Source: Steinernema hermaphroditum
Taxonomy: Eukaryota > Nematoda > Chromadorea > Rhabditida > Steinernematidae
DNA length: 64,000 nt
Assembly (NCBI GenBank): GCA_030435675.1
Contig: CM059621.1
Span: 4,402,001 to 4,466,000 of the forward strand
Direction: 5' to 3'
A program made the position numbers and the translations under genes. The notes under the pieces are model-generated. The model ran no database searches. It worked only from the letters and a program-made list of their open reading frames with translations, and had not been told where the DNA came from. This document shows, piece after piece, positions 48,170 to 60,550 of this stretch. Positions within the stretch are counted from its first letter, which is position 1; each line of letters starts with the position of its first letter.

Positions 48170-48545
48170 AGAATATGATAGAGGTTTGTACAAATTATCG
48201 ACCCTAAAGGGCCAGTTATAGTTGCGGAGACAGTTTCCGGAAACAGTTTCCGAATTTTGCTTGAAAACTGTTTCCGGGGAGCGGAAACGGTTTCCAGGTT
48301 TGGGGAAACAGTTTCGCGGTTATAGTTGCGTTTGCACTATAACCACCCGGAAACAGTTTCCGGAAACAGTTTTCTAAATGAATTTTCGAAAATAGTTTTT
48401 TTTTATATTTTGGTGCTTTTCACCGTACGGCTCTTATGATAACTCACTCTTCCGCAGCTTTTGCTGCTACCAGATGCTAAATTAAAGCATATCTACAAGA
48501 AGAATATGATAGTGGTTTGTACAAATTATCGGCCCTAAGTCTCCA
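48170..48545. repeat. GGAAACAGTTTCC palindrome cluster with duplicated flanks
   Basis: Between 48225 and 48385 the palindromic core GGAAACAGTTTCC or half-cores (GAAAACTGTTTCC, GGAAACGGTTTCC, GGGAAACAGTTTC) appear about eight times, with TATAGTTGCG repeated at about 48219 and 48321. The cluster is bracketed by a direct repeat: AGAATATGATAGAGGTTTG at about 48170 and AGAATATGATAGTGGTTTG at about 48503, each continuing TACAAATTATCGRCCCTAA. It looks like an inserted element with a 40-bp flank duplication or a tandem copy. No coding frame. Confidence 0.65.
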
Positions 48546-49426
48546 GTCCGAACGACAGCCATTGGGGGCGCAACGCGGTCGCAACCAACTGCTTCAGCTG
48601 TAAACATCGCGTCGATCTTTGGCGATCGAGAATAGGAAAACGACGCGTTTTTGAATCCACCGTAATACGCTTGTGTTCCAGTTTTCGCGCGGGTTCGGCT
48701 GCTTCCGATTAGAGCTCAGGTTCCTAATGTTCATAAAGTACTCGAGTAGTTCTGTATGAGACGGAAAGGCGCGAAGCATGTAAGGAAATGCGAGGGAAAC
48801 GACTGATTTCTGTGCATATCGACAGTTGTTAACTATACAAAAGCGTGAAAATTCATTTCCGTAACCTCAAATTTACTCATTATAGCCAAATCATTATTGC
48901 TTCTCCGCGAACTACCCCTTGTCTAGTTTCGACAAAACATGGACACCTGTCTGAATCATAATTACTCGAAGAAAATCCATCTCGAATTCAATTGCTTTGA
49001 CTAAATCGGATTCATTCATCCAGAACAGTTCTATGATATATGATGTTCCTAGTCAGTATTTTTGCTTGTACTCTTCAAGTACTTTCAACGATCATAGAAA
49101 AAAGTGTTTTTGACCTAGATCAGCAGTAATACTTCACACGCAGTCGCTACGAGCGTACACTAGTGAAGCGGTTTTGTCGATGTTGATGTCTAAAAGTCGC
49201 ATATATAAATTGAAGAAGTCATTAAAAGTTAAATATTGTCCGATGAAAAAGTAGTTTCTAAGCACTGTTCTCATACACTTGAGCGACAATCAAAAAGGTC
49301 GTTGACTTATTTTCATGAGTACTTTCTGCCTCATTTGCAATTCGCCGTATATATACGTCTCAAGCTGCTATTTTCGTCCGCATTTCATTAAATAAGTGCA
49401 ATCCACCTCGTCCGCTTTTGGCAAAT

Positions 49427-50469
49427 ATGTTACTAGCAGTGGCTATCACTCAATTTGCTTTTATCATCATCCTATGGATCGGCACGTTTCTGTGCTTGTT
49501 CCTGATAGCCAATTCTACATCACCCAAAGTATTTTTCCAGAAGTCGCCCACTCTGGGTGTTATATTCATCCTTATCTTCATACTCGGCGTTCATCAGACG
49601 CTGCATTACACATTGTGGATACTGTATATTTCTGGGATTGTGCAAAGCAGAACTATTGAAAATGTCGAAGTGTTAGTGGGAGTGACAGCCATATGCATCC
49701 AGTCGTTCTATGACCTGTTTACGATAGTTTTATTTGTCCAACGGATTGCAATTATTGTGGAACCTGCAAAGACTATGACAAGATTTAGCCACTTCCTCTA
49801 CTCGGCCGCTACAGTAACCGGAACGATACTCAGCTTTTATTTATTTGTTATTTATCTGAGAGCTACTGACTTTAATGCAAATACTATTCCGGATGGTAGG
49901 TACAGAATGAACCAATGAGTATACAATGATCAGCAGGGTTCAGACGTTATCCCTTTTAATTAGCTTTGAATGTATCGCCATTTATCTCAGATGCTGTGTT
50001 CAGGATGCTACACGATAACCTGCACTGTACCGTTTCAAAATGAACGAGTTGCTCTGGACACGAGAACTGCTTTGAACGCTGTCACCATTTCGATAGGAGC
50101 AATATTTCTCGTGATGTTAGTAAGAAGAAGAGTGTTCCATCAGGCACATGTAACAAAGGTAATATTCGGTGGAAATCTGTTGATTTCGATTGGGTTGCAG
50201 GTAAACAAAGTAACACGATTCCTGTTCTTCGCAAGACTCGTATTTGAAGTGGTACCGCTCATAGTTGACAACGTTTTCACCATCAAGGTATGAAAAAACG
50301 AGGAAAATTGACAAATTTAGAATTTGTTTAGACCGGCGTAAGCATAGGGTATTACATAGGAGCGTTTGGGGCGATTGGAGCCACGATCGAAGTATTTTGC
50401 TTTGTCCTCGTTTATTATGTTGTAACCCACCGCTGCCGGAACATCGCGCATAGCCCGTCTGCTTCGTAA
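49427..50469 (+). CDS. Four-exon seven-transmembrane receptor (group B2)
   Basis: Exons 49427-49895, 50004-50158, 50201-50287 and 50332-50469 give 282 residues. It aligns along its length with the 46763 receptor: MLLAVAITQFAFIIILWIG, QKSPTLGVIF, DLFTIVLFVQRIAI, CYTITCTVPFQNERVALD, VTRFLFFARLVFEVVPLIVD, IGYYIGAFGAIGATIEVFCF. Exon 2 (155 nt) and exon 3 (87 nt) have the same length as in that gene. Seven hydrophobic segments, then a basic tail THRCRNIAHSPSAS. I used the first ATG (49427), which aligns with its paralog. Confidence 0.8.
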
Positions 50470-52278
50470 CGCAGAAGTATAGGCTGCACCTTTTTGTCAT
50501 TTGTTGGAACATCTGTCCCACACTTTTCAACATCTGAAAGCTTATGCGTCTTTCGTTTCTATCGGTAGCAATCGGTCTGATCGTCAGTTCGCTCTTTCAA
50601 AAATGATTTAAGTGAGCGGTCGTTCTTGGACGTCGTTACTGTTCAGTGATCTCCCGGCTTCCATAACGTCTGCACAACCAGCGAGAATAGCTTAAACGCC
50701 TCGCTAAGAAGGCCTTCACCGTCGCCCGACCACCTGCTAGCAAGTCGAAGACCCGTTCAAAGATCCACATTTTGCATCTCCGGCTGCCAATAATGATTTC
50801 CGAATTCGCTCGCTGCGCTCCTATTAAGGAGATCCTCGGTGAAACAGACCCAGAGAAAGGGATCCAGCTGTAACAGTGGTACCTGCCAAACTTGCAAGGG
50901 TACGGTCAATCATGTAACGCTAAGATCGACGCGAATTGGGATTTGCCAGACGGTTACCTTAGGCAGCATGTATGAACACTTTCCAACCAAAACAAAGAAG
51001 TGAGCTTAAGTATACAATAGGTCACTTGGGAATCATTAGTGAGAAACGATGCTATGTTTGTGAGAAAGAATATTGCATCTCTTTTGACGGGAATACTGCG
51101 CGTTAGGGCACCTAGTATTTTGTACCGTTAATATACTCACCTAGGCCTGTCACTTGCCCCTAGTCTCGCGTCGATTTTTGTCGTTACATGATTTACCGTT
51201 CCCTTGTTAGGCAAATCCGTACTGGAATAAAAATGGGGTTTTTTTCCTACAGGCCTGTAGTCATGGTGGCTTCAGCAAATCCCGGCTTGGCTTAAGCTCA
51301 GGCTTAAGGTTAAAACTGTTGATTTTATTCCTGTACGTACTTACCCGGCGGGTGTAAGTGTTATCTGAACTGGCTGTTCAGTGGTGTGTTGGATTGGAGA
51401 GTGGACAGAAGAATGGGCCTTCTCGTCCTGGGGTCCTGCCACGCGGGTCTTTTGCTGAGCGTGATCGACGACGAACTGAGTGTCGACGACGATGAAGGAA
51501 AACGCGAGAGAGAGCGTTGTAGAGAAATCTCAAACTTGGGTAATTAAACCTTTATATACACGAAATATAAGACAACGGCGAACGACGAGGACGGCTACGG
51601 TGGAGACGGCGTGATTGCGCGACCGCTGACTGTCCTTCGAACTGTTCGACTGACGAGGGAGCGAAGGTCTTGTGGCGTCGAAGATGGCGTCTGAGGCGGT
51701 GGCTCGTTGATGTTGTGTCTTCTTCGTCGTGCGACGGGCCGCTTGTCGCCGACAGGACCAAATCTATCGGCGACAATGGCCTCTGAAATAGGGGGGAAGG
51801 AAGAAGGGGGTCGCCTGGAGGCGACATTATCTCAGTGTCGGCTTTTTTTCACACAATCTAGGACAATCAGCTCTTCGCCTTTTCGACGTCGGCGCAAACT
51901 CTTGGAGATGCTGACTACAGCTGACTACAGTCCACCCTGGTTTTTTTTTCGCGGATCTCGCAAATGAGAATAAATGAGAATTCCGCAAGATTAACGACAG
52001 TAAATGAGAAACAATTGCGAAATGCCATTTTCATCATTTCATTACTAAATGTTTGTCATTTACAAGATTTTGCAAAGGTGCCAGGGTGAGCTTCTGTGGT
52101 TATGATGTACGACGGCCGCGTACGCGGATATCGTCTTTAGCCGAAGCTGCAGAGAATTTGAACTTGTTGGCGTACATTGTGAAAATGTAAAGCTTAACTT
52201 TAAGGGTAATGACTTTGGAAATAAATGACGATATATATATTTGTTCAGTTCCGCATTGTTGTGAGCATTATCACACGT
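50470..52278. other. Intergenic, dispersed repeats, no gene called
   Basis: 51258-51300 (GTCATGGTGGCTTC followed by GGCTTGGCTTAAGCTCAGGC) recurs in related form at 62130-62195. 51960-52020 has three AAATGAGAA repeats. The minus-strand frame at 51552-51827 is Arg/Ser-rich without support. No convincing exon is seen. Confidence 0.3.
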
Positions 52279-52950
52279 TCAATATCCGAACTTGGCGAAA
52301 TCGGCGGCACCGGCGGCGTCGTTGCGGATGATGCTCCAGTCGTTCGGGTTCACACCGTTAACGGCTTGATAGACGGCGTCGAAAAAAATTTGAACTTGTT
52401 GATCGGTGGCGTACTTGCTTGCTGCGGCCATCACCGCCGAAGTACCACTAGGACAGTATTGGACGACCTGAATTGCTTTGCTCTTGCAACTTTATAAGCA
52501 CTGGTTTTTACGTCGTTGTAGGCGGCGGAGTAGACGTTCGCTCCGCTGGCGGCACACGCATCTCTGATTGGCGCAAAAGTCGTTTCCAAGATCGGATTGG
52601 AGCTTTGATACGAGTGACATGGCCTTGGTAGCCGTCATTCCGCCGATATTCTGCACGACTGTGTTTGCGAAATCTCAAAGAGCCCTTCATTGTCTTAGGG
52701 CATTTCGATATCGCCTACTGTTGAAAATAGTCTGAATGCTGGCTCCACTGCAAACTTGATTGACCAGCGCGTTTTCGACCTGCATTGGAAGAGGCTTAGT
52801 CGTAAAACATGCTACTAATCATACCGCCACGAATTCGTTGACTTGAAGGAAGTTGCTTACGTTGTTGTAGGCGTAGTTGGCGATCGAGTACGCATCTTGG
52901 GCGTGAGCACTAGAGATGACGAACAAAACGAATGCGAGGGCGGCGTACAT
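52279..52950 (-). pseudogene. Secreted nematode protein gene with one frameshift
   Basis: Exons 52825-52950, 52719-52779, 52512-52658 and 52279-52467 with GT-AG introns. A signal peptide (MYAALAFVLFVISSAHA) leads into a helical, alanine-rich protein (IANYAYNNVSNFLQVNEF; GGMTATKAMSLVSKLQSDLG; SGTSAVMAAASKYATDQQVQ) ending DFAKFGY, about 170 residues with two or more cysteines. In exon 3 a four-T run (complement of 52575-52578) shifts the frame by one base between LGNDF and the downstream IRDACAASGANVYS. Everything else is intact. It is either a young pseudogene or a sequence error in a homopolymer. The family is not recognised with confidence. Confidence 0.6.
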
Positions 52951-53068
52951 CCTTGGAGTGTAGAGCGTTTTCGTGGTCTGTTCTCATCTGAACTGAATCC
53001 GTGGTTTATATACTATGGAAATCTAAGTGAAAACAAACTATTATGGCAGGATAAGCTATGTGTGTGTA

Positions 53069-54367
53069 CAGGGTGACCACCCTAAAGTGTGACATGAAGA
53101 ACACGATTTTTTCATCAAAAAATGCATTTATTTCGGGAAACCAATAATACCACGTAATTAAGCACGCAAAAATACATCTATAGCGTGAATTTCACTCGAA
53201 ATGGCCGCCTTGCGCGTCGATACAGGCCTGGACTCGCTTCTTGAAATTTTCGACGACCGCCGCGAGGGTTTCCAGGCTAATTTCGTCCCATGCTTGAAGG
53301 AGATCGCGCTTCAGGTCCTCCACGGTGGCGTGGCGTCTTTGGCAGGCCTTCTCCTCCAAAATGGACCATATCGCGTAATCCATACGGTTCAAATCGGGGG
53401 AATTTGAGGGCCAAATTGACTTGTCCCAAAACCACGGAATTTGGTCCTCCATGAAGCTCATTGTCGATTTTGATCCGTGGGCGGGGGCCCAATCCTGCTG
53501 GAGCACCCAATCGTGGTCGGGGAAGTGTTTTTCGGTCCAGGGAATCAGATGCTTCACCAAGATCTCTTATTGCTACACCTGAGAGTCCATTTTCACACCT
53601 TTTTCAACGAAAACCGGGAAAATTTTTCTAGTTGCGCAGATTTCGCCCCAAACCATCACAGAATTGGGGAAATGGCTTGTTTTAACGTGCTTCGTACGCG
53701 AGGAGCCTTTATGCAGCAGGTAACAGTGATTCTGGGAGTTGTGGACCGCTTAAATGGTAAAAATCTTCTCATCGGATAAGACCACATTGGCGAATCCGGA
53801 CCCGCGGCTCTCAGCTCTCAGCTTCTTGCACTTCTGAAGCCGTTCGGCCTTTTTCGCATCGGTTAGCAGGTGTCCGCGGCTTATTTTGTAGCTCTTGAAA
53901 TGCAGATCCTCGGTGACAAGCTTCTACATCGATGCGTAGCCGATTTTGTACGTCTTGGCCAGCTTCATGATGGATCGGTCGGGATTGCGCTTGATCATCT
54001 TCCGAACGGCCTCTCGGACTTGTGGAGTTCTTGCAGTCCTTTCTCTTCCGCTTCGGGGACGGTCCTTGACGTCGCCAGTTTCCCAGAATCGGTCCAGCAC
54101 GCGTTTGACGGCATCTCGGCGAAGTTTGAGGGTCTTGCAAATCTCGGGATTCGACCTTCCGCCGCAATGGAGCTCAACGATCGCGGAACGCACACTTTCG
54201 GAGACCATTTTTACCCTGAATAACAGCAAATACAGAGCTAATAACAGTTAATATAGGGTAAAAACGGTCGCGAAACACGAATAAAACAGACAAAACGCGC
54301 GGCGATGCGGAAAAAATATCGAAAATTGAGCGACAAAGCTATGTCACACTTTAGGGTGGTCACCCTG
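53069..54367 (-). mobile_element. Near full-length mariner transposon, 1.3 kb
   Basis: Exact 26-bp terminal inverted repeats at 53069-53094 and 54342-54367 (starting CAGGGTGACCACCCTAAAGT) and flanking TA duplications define the element. The minus strand encodes a transposase from about 54208: an N-terminal helix-turn-helix with RSAIVELHCGGRSNPEICK, a basic linker, LSDEKIFTI with the first catalytic Asp, then QQDWAPAHG and NSPDLNRMDYAIWSILEEK with the second and third Asp, ending IDAQGGHFE. I count 32 residues between the second and third Asp. The frame changes at least twice in the middle (around 53560-53930), so the copy is probably inactive, though its ends are perfect and it may still be mobilised in trans. 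Confidence 0.9.
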
Positions 54368-54369
54368 TA

Positions 54370-57300
54370 TTATGATACATGTTGTAATGCCCCAATAACA
54401 GCTCATCATGTGTGTTATGTTTTTGGATAATTGGAGCAATTTGTATCAAAATAGGAAGTTTATACACGCTACGCGCGATTGGAATTAGTCGCTGTTGTGT
54501 TGACAAGACTTCAAAACGATCAGTTCCTTTTCTGCCATGTCCCATTTCAGTTGATTCTCGAGTACACCTGGATGTTGCAGAAGAAAGCGGACGTCTTGTA
54601 GTTCCTCATCCAAGACGGAAGCATTTTCAAAGAGCTCTGCAGCAACACTCATACGACGAAACGTCCAATTGTTGCTTGCCTAAGGCTATGACTGTTTTTT
54701 TCAGACGAAGGCTGCTGACACACTTTCAATATCGCAGCAATCACCAATTTCGATTATAATGATGCACTGCATAAAGCCGAACCCGTGGAAAACCTTCAAA
54801 AGTAGCAATCCAAACTTGACTTCATTCAGGTCCTCAGAAAATTGAGCGAGAGACTACACCGCGTGCAAGAACGTCGCAGTGACGCGATAAGATCGGAAAG
54901 TCACCGATGTGAGGCGTCGTTTGTTGCTCAATGTTGTCGGTCGGTGCAATAAAGACAAAGCAACGAAGAAAAGAGCTGCTTGGCGGATCAAGGGATCAGT
55001 ACCCAAAGCTCGTTCCTCGAGAATGGAGAACCATCATTGCAAAAGAACTGTCTTTCAAGACATCAAAGCGTCTATACGAAAGCCGAAACACAGGATTTTA
55101 TGATATTTCAGCAGCTTAAAATCGCAGTTTTATTTCCATTTCATGGCTATTATGGCCAGATAAGTGCAGTGGTATTCGATGAAACCTGTGGCGTTCAAGA
55201 AACCATAACAAGTCCATGTTTTTTTTTACGAAAGAGAGATAAAAGATAGGAATGTTATCGATGTCGATCAGACGAGTTACCCAGTGCGAACGAAACGAAA
55301 TTCAAAATCCATTCGGCGCCAAGGAGATCCTTTTCGATTTCTTCAAATTCCCGCGAGAAGGGCTCGTAGAAAACAATCGTAAGTGCAGGGAGATCGCATC
55401 GGGAGCCCAACAGTTGGCAGTCAGTGGAAAGAAAGCAGAGGTGAGAGTTGATCATAGAATACGTAGTGAACGAATGACTCAAAGGCTTCTTTGCAATTTA
55501 TGCATTTAGGCGCATCGCCTCATCGGCTTCGGGATTGCTTCAGATTCCCACGTGAAAATAGATTGATTTGTTGTTGGTAGCGTAAGTGTTTCTCTTCTCA
55601 TCCACAAAAACCTTTCTGAGGGCGTCTATGTTCCATCATCAGCTAAATAGACTTATACATTCCGAGGTCCCTCAAGAATCTTGACGACTCATTCACATAG
55701 GTTCTGTGACGTAGCACAGATAGACGTATTATTAGACTCAACACTCGCCCTCCGCCACTCAGGGCTCTCCAAAACAGTAATTAGGACGTTCCCGACGCAT
55801 CAGAGTGCGTTTGTTGTTGTTAGCGTAAGTGGGTCGAAGAGAACTGCAAGTGAGTGACCTGGCATTTCAAAAGAACCCCTCTCATGCACTCGCGAAGGTC
55901 CGTCGGTAAACAAACACCTTCTGCTCTTCTCTCGTGTGTCATTTGACTCCGCGCCATGTGTGATCGAGTTTATTTAAAGTAGCTCCACTGCTAGTTAGTC
56001 GCTTCCGGGCGATGCTGGAAATAGGAAACCAAAAGTGGACGTTGCGTCATTCTTTACTACGAAGTAAAAGCTGACAACTGGAGGTTTTAGATCGATAAGA
56101 CGAAATGTCGGCGTACATCCGGTCCACGGAATTATTCCAAACGACTCGAGGACCTTAGGGGCTAATCTGACGTTCTTTCGTCGCGTATTTGCGTCTCTCT
56201 TCTTGTGCCCGATAAGCCCCTCCCCCTGGGAAAGGCGTCGCCATCAACCATCTGGTCGTCCTCCAAATGACCGTTGGTCGTCCAGGTGCGACGGAGGCGC
56301 CTCTCGGAAATCCATTTTTGGATTTCTGCAAGTTTAGAGCATCCACCAACTGCGTGCTTTCGTGGCCCCTTTGCTCACCCTCATGAGCTCTTCATGACCT
56401 TTTGCTATTGTTGTCTTTACCCCCCGTTGTGGGTCGCCCTCTCATTCCACCTCTCTGTGACTATTTCCTTAACCACGTAACCGCATTTCAAGACTCAGCG
56501 GACCCAAGTGCGCTTTCAGATCAATCACTTGCGCCACTTCCGGCCAAACCGTGGCCGCCCAATTCGCTATCGCCTGCAGCGTTTTTTTTTTCGCCGCCCT
56601 GAAAGGTGTCCGGTCCCCCGAGACTTCCTAATCGCCCCCCCCCCTCCCTCTCCTTCAGGCTACGGCACCTCTCTTGCGTCATAGCCCTGCTGCGCAGTAT
56701 ACCATAGTTCCCGAGTGCTTCGTCCAAGGCGTTGTGCCCGTCGAGGTCAGAGGTGCGCCTAATCTGCCTCGCTGGTGTCATCTCCGCCTCGCACCTTTTG
56801 TTTCGCACATGCGGCGCGTCGCCGTTGCCGTTGTTTACAGAAAAGCGCCCCGAATCGCCGTCGGCCGTTTCCTTCCGCGGCGCGGCGCTATTGTATCCTT
56901 CTCCGGCGTTTTCCCAGGATTAGTCGACAGCCTTCAACGACCCTCCGTGCAGTCGACCGTCGCGTGCTCACATAAACTCCTTTATGGTTCGCTCGTTCCG
57001 GGGCCCCTAATTGTCTCCATTCGGCCTCCTCAACGCAATCCGTCGCGCAGTGCTAAACGACGCAATCAATCGAATTACGCGCGCAATAGGATCGGCCTCC
57101 ATGCTAGTCGACCGGCGGTTCGATCAGTCGGAATGCACGTGGAAGCGTGCTCCCGGCGATAGTCCGGATTCGCGCGAACACTAACCCAAACCCTCGATGA
57201 AATACCCATGATGACCGCGCTCCGTATAATTTCGCGTCGGATGCCTTTGCCGTATCGATTCCGCGCGGCAGATGGTGCATCTGTCGCCGCCAATTACCTC

Positions 57301-57401
57301 TCCCTTTCCCGCCAAAACGCCGAATGACTTCGGCGAGGCGTCCACAGAGCGCGACGCATCTTCCCCCGGCCGCATTCTATCTGAGCTAATTCAGGTTCTC
57401 T
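54370..57401. other. Intergenic; GC-rich upstream region of the armadillo gene
   Basis: 54400-55250 has several short plus-strand frames without consistent splice structure. 55252-55509 is an 85-codon plus frame (MSIRRVTQCERNEIQN) that I cannot support. From about 56150 to 57390 the sequence is GC-rich with C-runs and is probably promoter and 5' UTR of the gene at 57402; a CTAATTCAG acceptor lies 8 bases before that ATG. Confidence 0.3.
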
Positions 57402-59979
57402 ATGAATCCTCATCCGTCGGACACCCCTTACGGGTTTCCCAGCCAGCCGTATCCACCGTGTAGCACCTTTGCTTCGACATCCAGCTCAGCCTTCCCCCCT
57501 CAGTTCCCTCCGAGAGCCCAGACGTCCAACTCCTACTACAACTTCTCCAAGCAATGCGCTCCCCACTCGATCCAGTAAGTGCCCCACCCCCACGCTCCCC
57601 TACTTCTCTCATTCTAGCCGTCCGCCCTCCTCCCAGGACTACAGTAGCCCAGGACGCGTGCAGCAGTTCCAGCACAGCTACCCCAACAAGCGGAACACGC
57701 AGGCCTGGGTCAGCCGATTCCATAACGGCTTAGGTTGCTCCCCCGGACCCGGGTCCGGCGTCTCCTCCTACAACAGCTCCCCGGCGCACTCGGTCATCTC
57801 TCACGTCTCCCGCTACTCCACCGCCTCCCAGCTGACCGTAGTGACCAATATAAGCCCCGTGGCCTACTGTGGCAACTCCTTGAGCGTCCCGGGCAATGAA
57901 AACATCGATCCCCAGCATGAGCTGAAAACTCTTCCGGTTGTCATTAACCAACTCCACGCGAACTTCCACACTAAAGCACTCCCAGTGGTAAGCCTCCCTC
58001 TCGTGCCCCTTCCCTACCGTACCCCCACCACAGGAACAAGTGGTCCGCTTTCTGCAAACCGTTACCCAAAGCGCCTCGCAGTACAGTGTCGTCGAGCAGA
58101 AGCGTTCGCGCCTTGCCGAGTTCGTCGACCGCGGCACCCTCCAGCGTCTCTTCGAGTACATACTCGCCACCAGCGGCGAGATCCTCCCGAGGGACTCCTC
58201 CGCACCCGTGAACGACCCTTTCCAGGTTGGTTCTCTCTAGTGTAACCCATATACCTACCCTCTCTCAGGTCCTCCGGCGCGTGTGGAAACTGATGTTCTT
58301 CTTGAGTCGATGCGATGTGTCCACGGAAGCGCTCCTCCAAATGAAGGGGATGGCGTCACAGCTGGTCCACTGCCTCCTCCACGCGATCCGCGTCGGCATG
58401 AACCACAGCCCCTATGTAGTGCTCGTCTTCCGACGTCTCCTCGAGAGTCGCCACGGCGCCGAGTTCCGACAGAGCGCGCGTATCGGCCTCGCTGTAGAGC
58501 GACTGCTCGCCTACCTACCGTACTGCCACACGACAATGACCCCGACGCAGAGTTCCATCGCCAGCGGCAACAAGTTCGACGTAATCACTTGTTTTCGGCT
58601 GCTCGTCACCCCTGAGGTGGGAACGCGCCGCGAGGCCGACTCCACAGTGCGCAAGAAGTTCGTCGAGGCGGGTGGCGTGGAGGCTATGCTACATGTGATG
58701 CGGGAAGACGTCGAGGAGCCGGTGCTCTCATCGGCTTCCGGCACCCTCAAAGCGATCGTGAAGACGAAGGGCAGCGAGAAGATCGCCGAACGGATGGTTC
58801 GCCTAGGCGCTCTACAGATCCTCGCCGCGAGACTCGATCACGGCTCGCCGGTTCTCGTGCAGAACTGCCTGATGTGCATGGCGAACATCTGCGATCAGAA
58901 GGCGGCACTCGCGACGCAGTCCCTGGAAACAGCGATCACCCACACGGTTGCGGTGCTCGGCTCCACGGAGATCAGGATCGACCAATTCGCCACCGGATTC
59001 CTCGTCAACGTCTGCACGATTGCGCGCCTCAAGGAGTTCGTCGTGCGGTGCGGCGCCGTCCGCGCACTCCTACAGATCACTTCCCAACACGCGTTTACCT
59101 TCTTCAACGGCAAACTCGGCGGCATTCCCTCGAAACCTTATGTCGATGCCCTCGACAACTCTGTCCGCACGATCGCCTATCTCTCTCACGGGATTTCGGA
59201 TCCCAGCGTCGTGCGGCAACTTCTCCACGAACTAACCACATTTGACGACGCTCTCAACCTGTTCAAGAATATCCTCAAGGCCGATCCCCCGCCCGACTCC
59301 CTCCTTAGCCGCTCTGCACGCAAGTTCCGCTTCCTCACCAGGGAGAACCATCTCCAGCTGCGTCGCCATGTCCTTCTCATCGTTCAGCGGAACGTAGCCC
59401 AATTCAGATGGGTGAACCCCTTCGCCGATAAGCTCCGGGCATTCGCCGAGGCGTTCATCTTCCCACAGACCGCCTTCGAAATGCTCTTCGAACTCACCGA
59501 TGCTCTCGTGAGTCGCCACAAGTTTTGTATTCCTCTACAATGCTAATTTTCAGCGCTATATTCATCTAAAAGGCAACTTCGGCAGTCGATCGACGAACGA
59601 GGAACGCCAGGAAATCGCGAAGCTACTCGCAAATGTCGTACCGAATCTTATCCACGAGTTCTCGAGGATGCCAGAGTTCGCCGATTACATCGCCGTCTGG
59701 CTAAAGGACGAGCGATTCGCTAACTTTCTCGACTCGATCAAATTGCTCGCAAACGAGCAGATGGAAATCAAGCTTATTGACTTCTGTGCGACACTCTGTG
59801 ATAGCGTCCGCGTTAGCAAGTACGCTCCAGAGGCATTTGACATGATCTGCACTGTCATTGAACAGAGTCGGAGTGGAACTGTGAACGTTGTCTTCGCCTA
59901 CGATCGATTACTGGCGACGGTGAAGACCGATGAAGACCGAAGCAACATCTCGGGCGAATCGATGGATTTTAGTTCATAG
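57402..59979 (+). CDS. Divergent beta-catenin / armadillo-repeat protein (WRM-1-like)
   Basis: Six exons (57402-57574, 57618-57987, 58034-58225, 58269-59507, 59554-59979, all in phase) give 799 residues, close to C. elegans WRM-1. That is five splice junction-bounded blocks; the longest exon carries most of the repeats. Residues 1-160 are proline/serine-rich and disordered. From about 180 onward helical repeats fit armadillo units: LVHCLLHAIRVG, FVEAGGVEAMLHVMRED, SSASGTLKAIVKTKGSEKIA, VRLGALQILAARLDHG, LVQNCLMCMANICDQK, FLVNVCTIARLKEFVVRCGA, VRALLQITS, DALDNSVRTIAYLSHG. The pattern of one small residue-rich third helix per repeat matches beta-catenins. A role in Wnt/asymmetry signalling or cell adhesion is inferred. 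A TTCAG acceptor lies just upstream of the ATG. Which C. elegans beta-catenin is the ortholog is not decided. Confidence 0.8.
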
Positions 59980-60204
59980 GAAGGAAAAGAGAGACTAGAA
60001 TAGAGAGATTTAATTATGCATACGGGTGCAAGAATAAAGAAATAAAAGATGGTCGAGTGTATGACGTATGTATGTACAAATCGAGTCCCAGTGAAGAAGC
60101 CCTACCACTATCAGGCATGCTTGCTCTATTGGGTACTGTAGCACTTAGCCAATTGGAAACGTTAGAGTTAACGTTAGAGTGGTTATCCGACAAAGCCATC
60201 TTTT

Positions 60205-60550
60205 TTATGTTTGCTCATGTTGTGATAAATGACCAACATGTGTGCGCCAACTATCTTACAACCAGTAATGTACGTGGTTGAAAGCAGTCACCGTCCATCA
60301 CACAATACGTACCATAGGAAGCCCAAACATTACTTTGCATTTCGCTTTCTCAGGGTGCTAAAAAATGCCCCATCAAGAAAGAATAAACCTTCAACATAAG
60401 AAGGAATGCAATGGACAAGAGACAAATCATAACATAGGGTGAGAGTTAACTCTACTCACCAACGCGTTCATCGATTATGATCTAGGAGTAAACATTGCGA
60501 AAATGGGTAATGTTTATCATTTGTAACATATTCAATGCAGCAACCCAATA
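60205..60550. mobile_element. Partial copy of the 32015-32891 element
   Basis: Homologous along its length to 32555-32890: CAGTAATGTACGTGRTTGAA, CACCGTCCA-CACACAAT, ACCATAGGAA, GCTAAAAAATG, GCGTTCATCGATT and GTAAACATTGCGAAAATGG blocks occur in the same order. The left half is absent and the right end is decayed. Confidence 0.6.

Noticed and set aside
56674..57162. 162-codon plus frame upstream of the armadillo gene
   Set aside because: GC-rich with frames open in several phases, no splice partners and no family resemblance.
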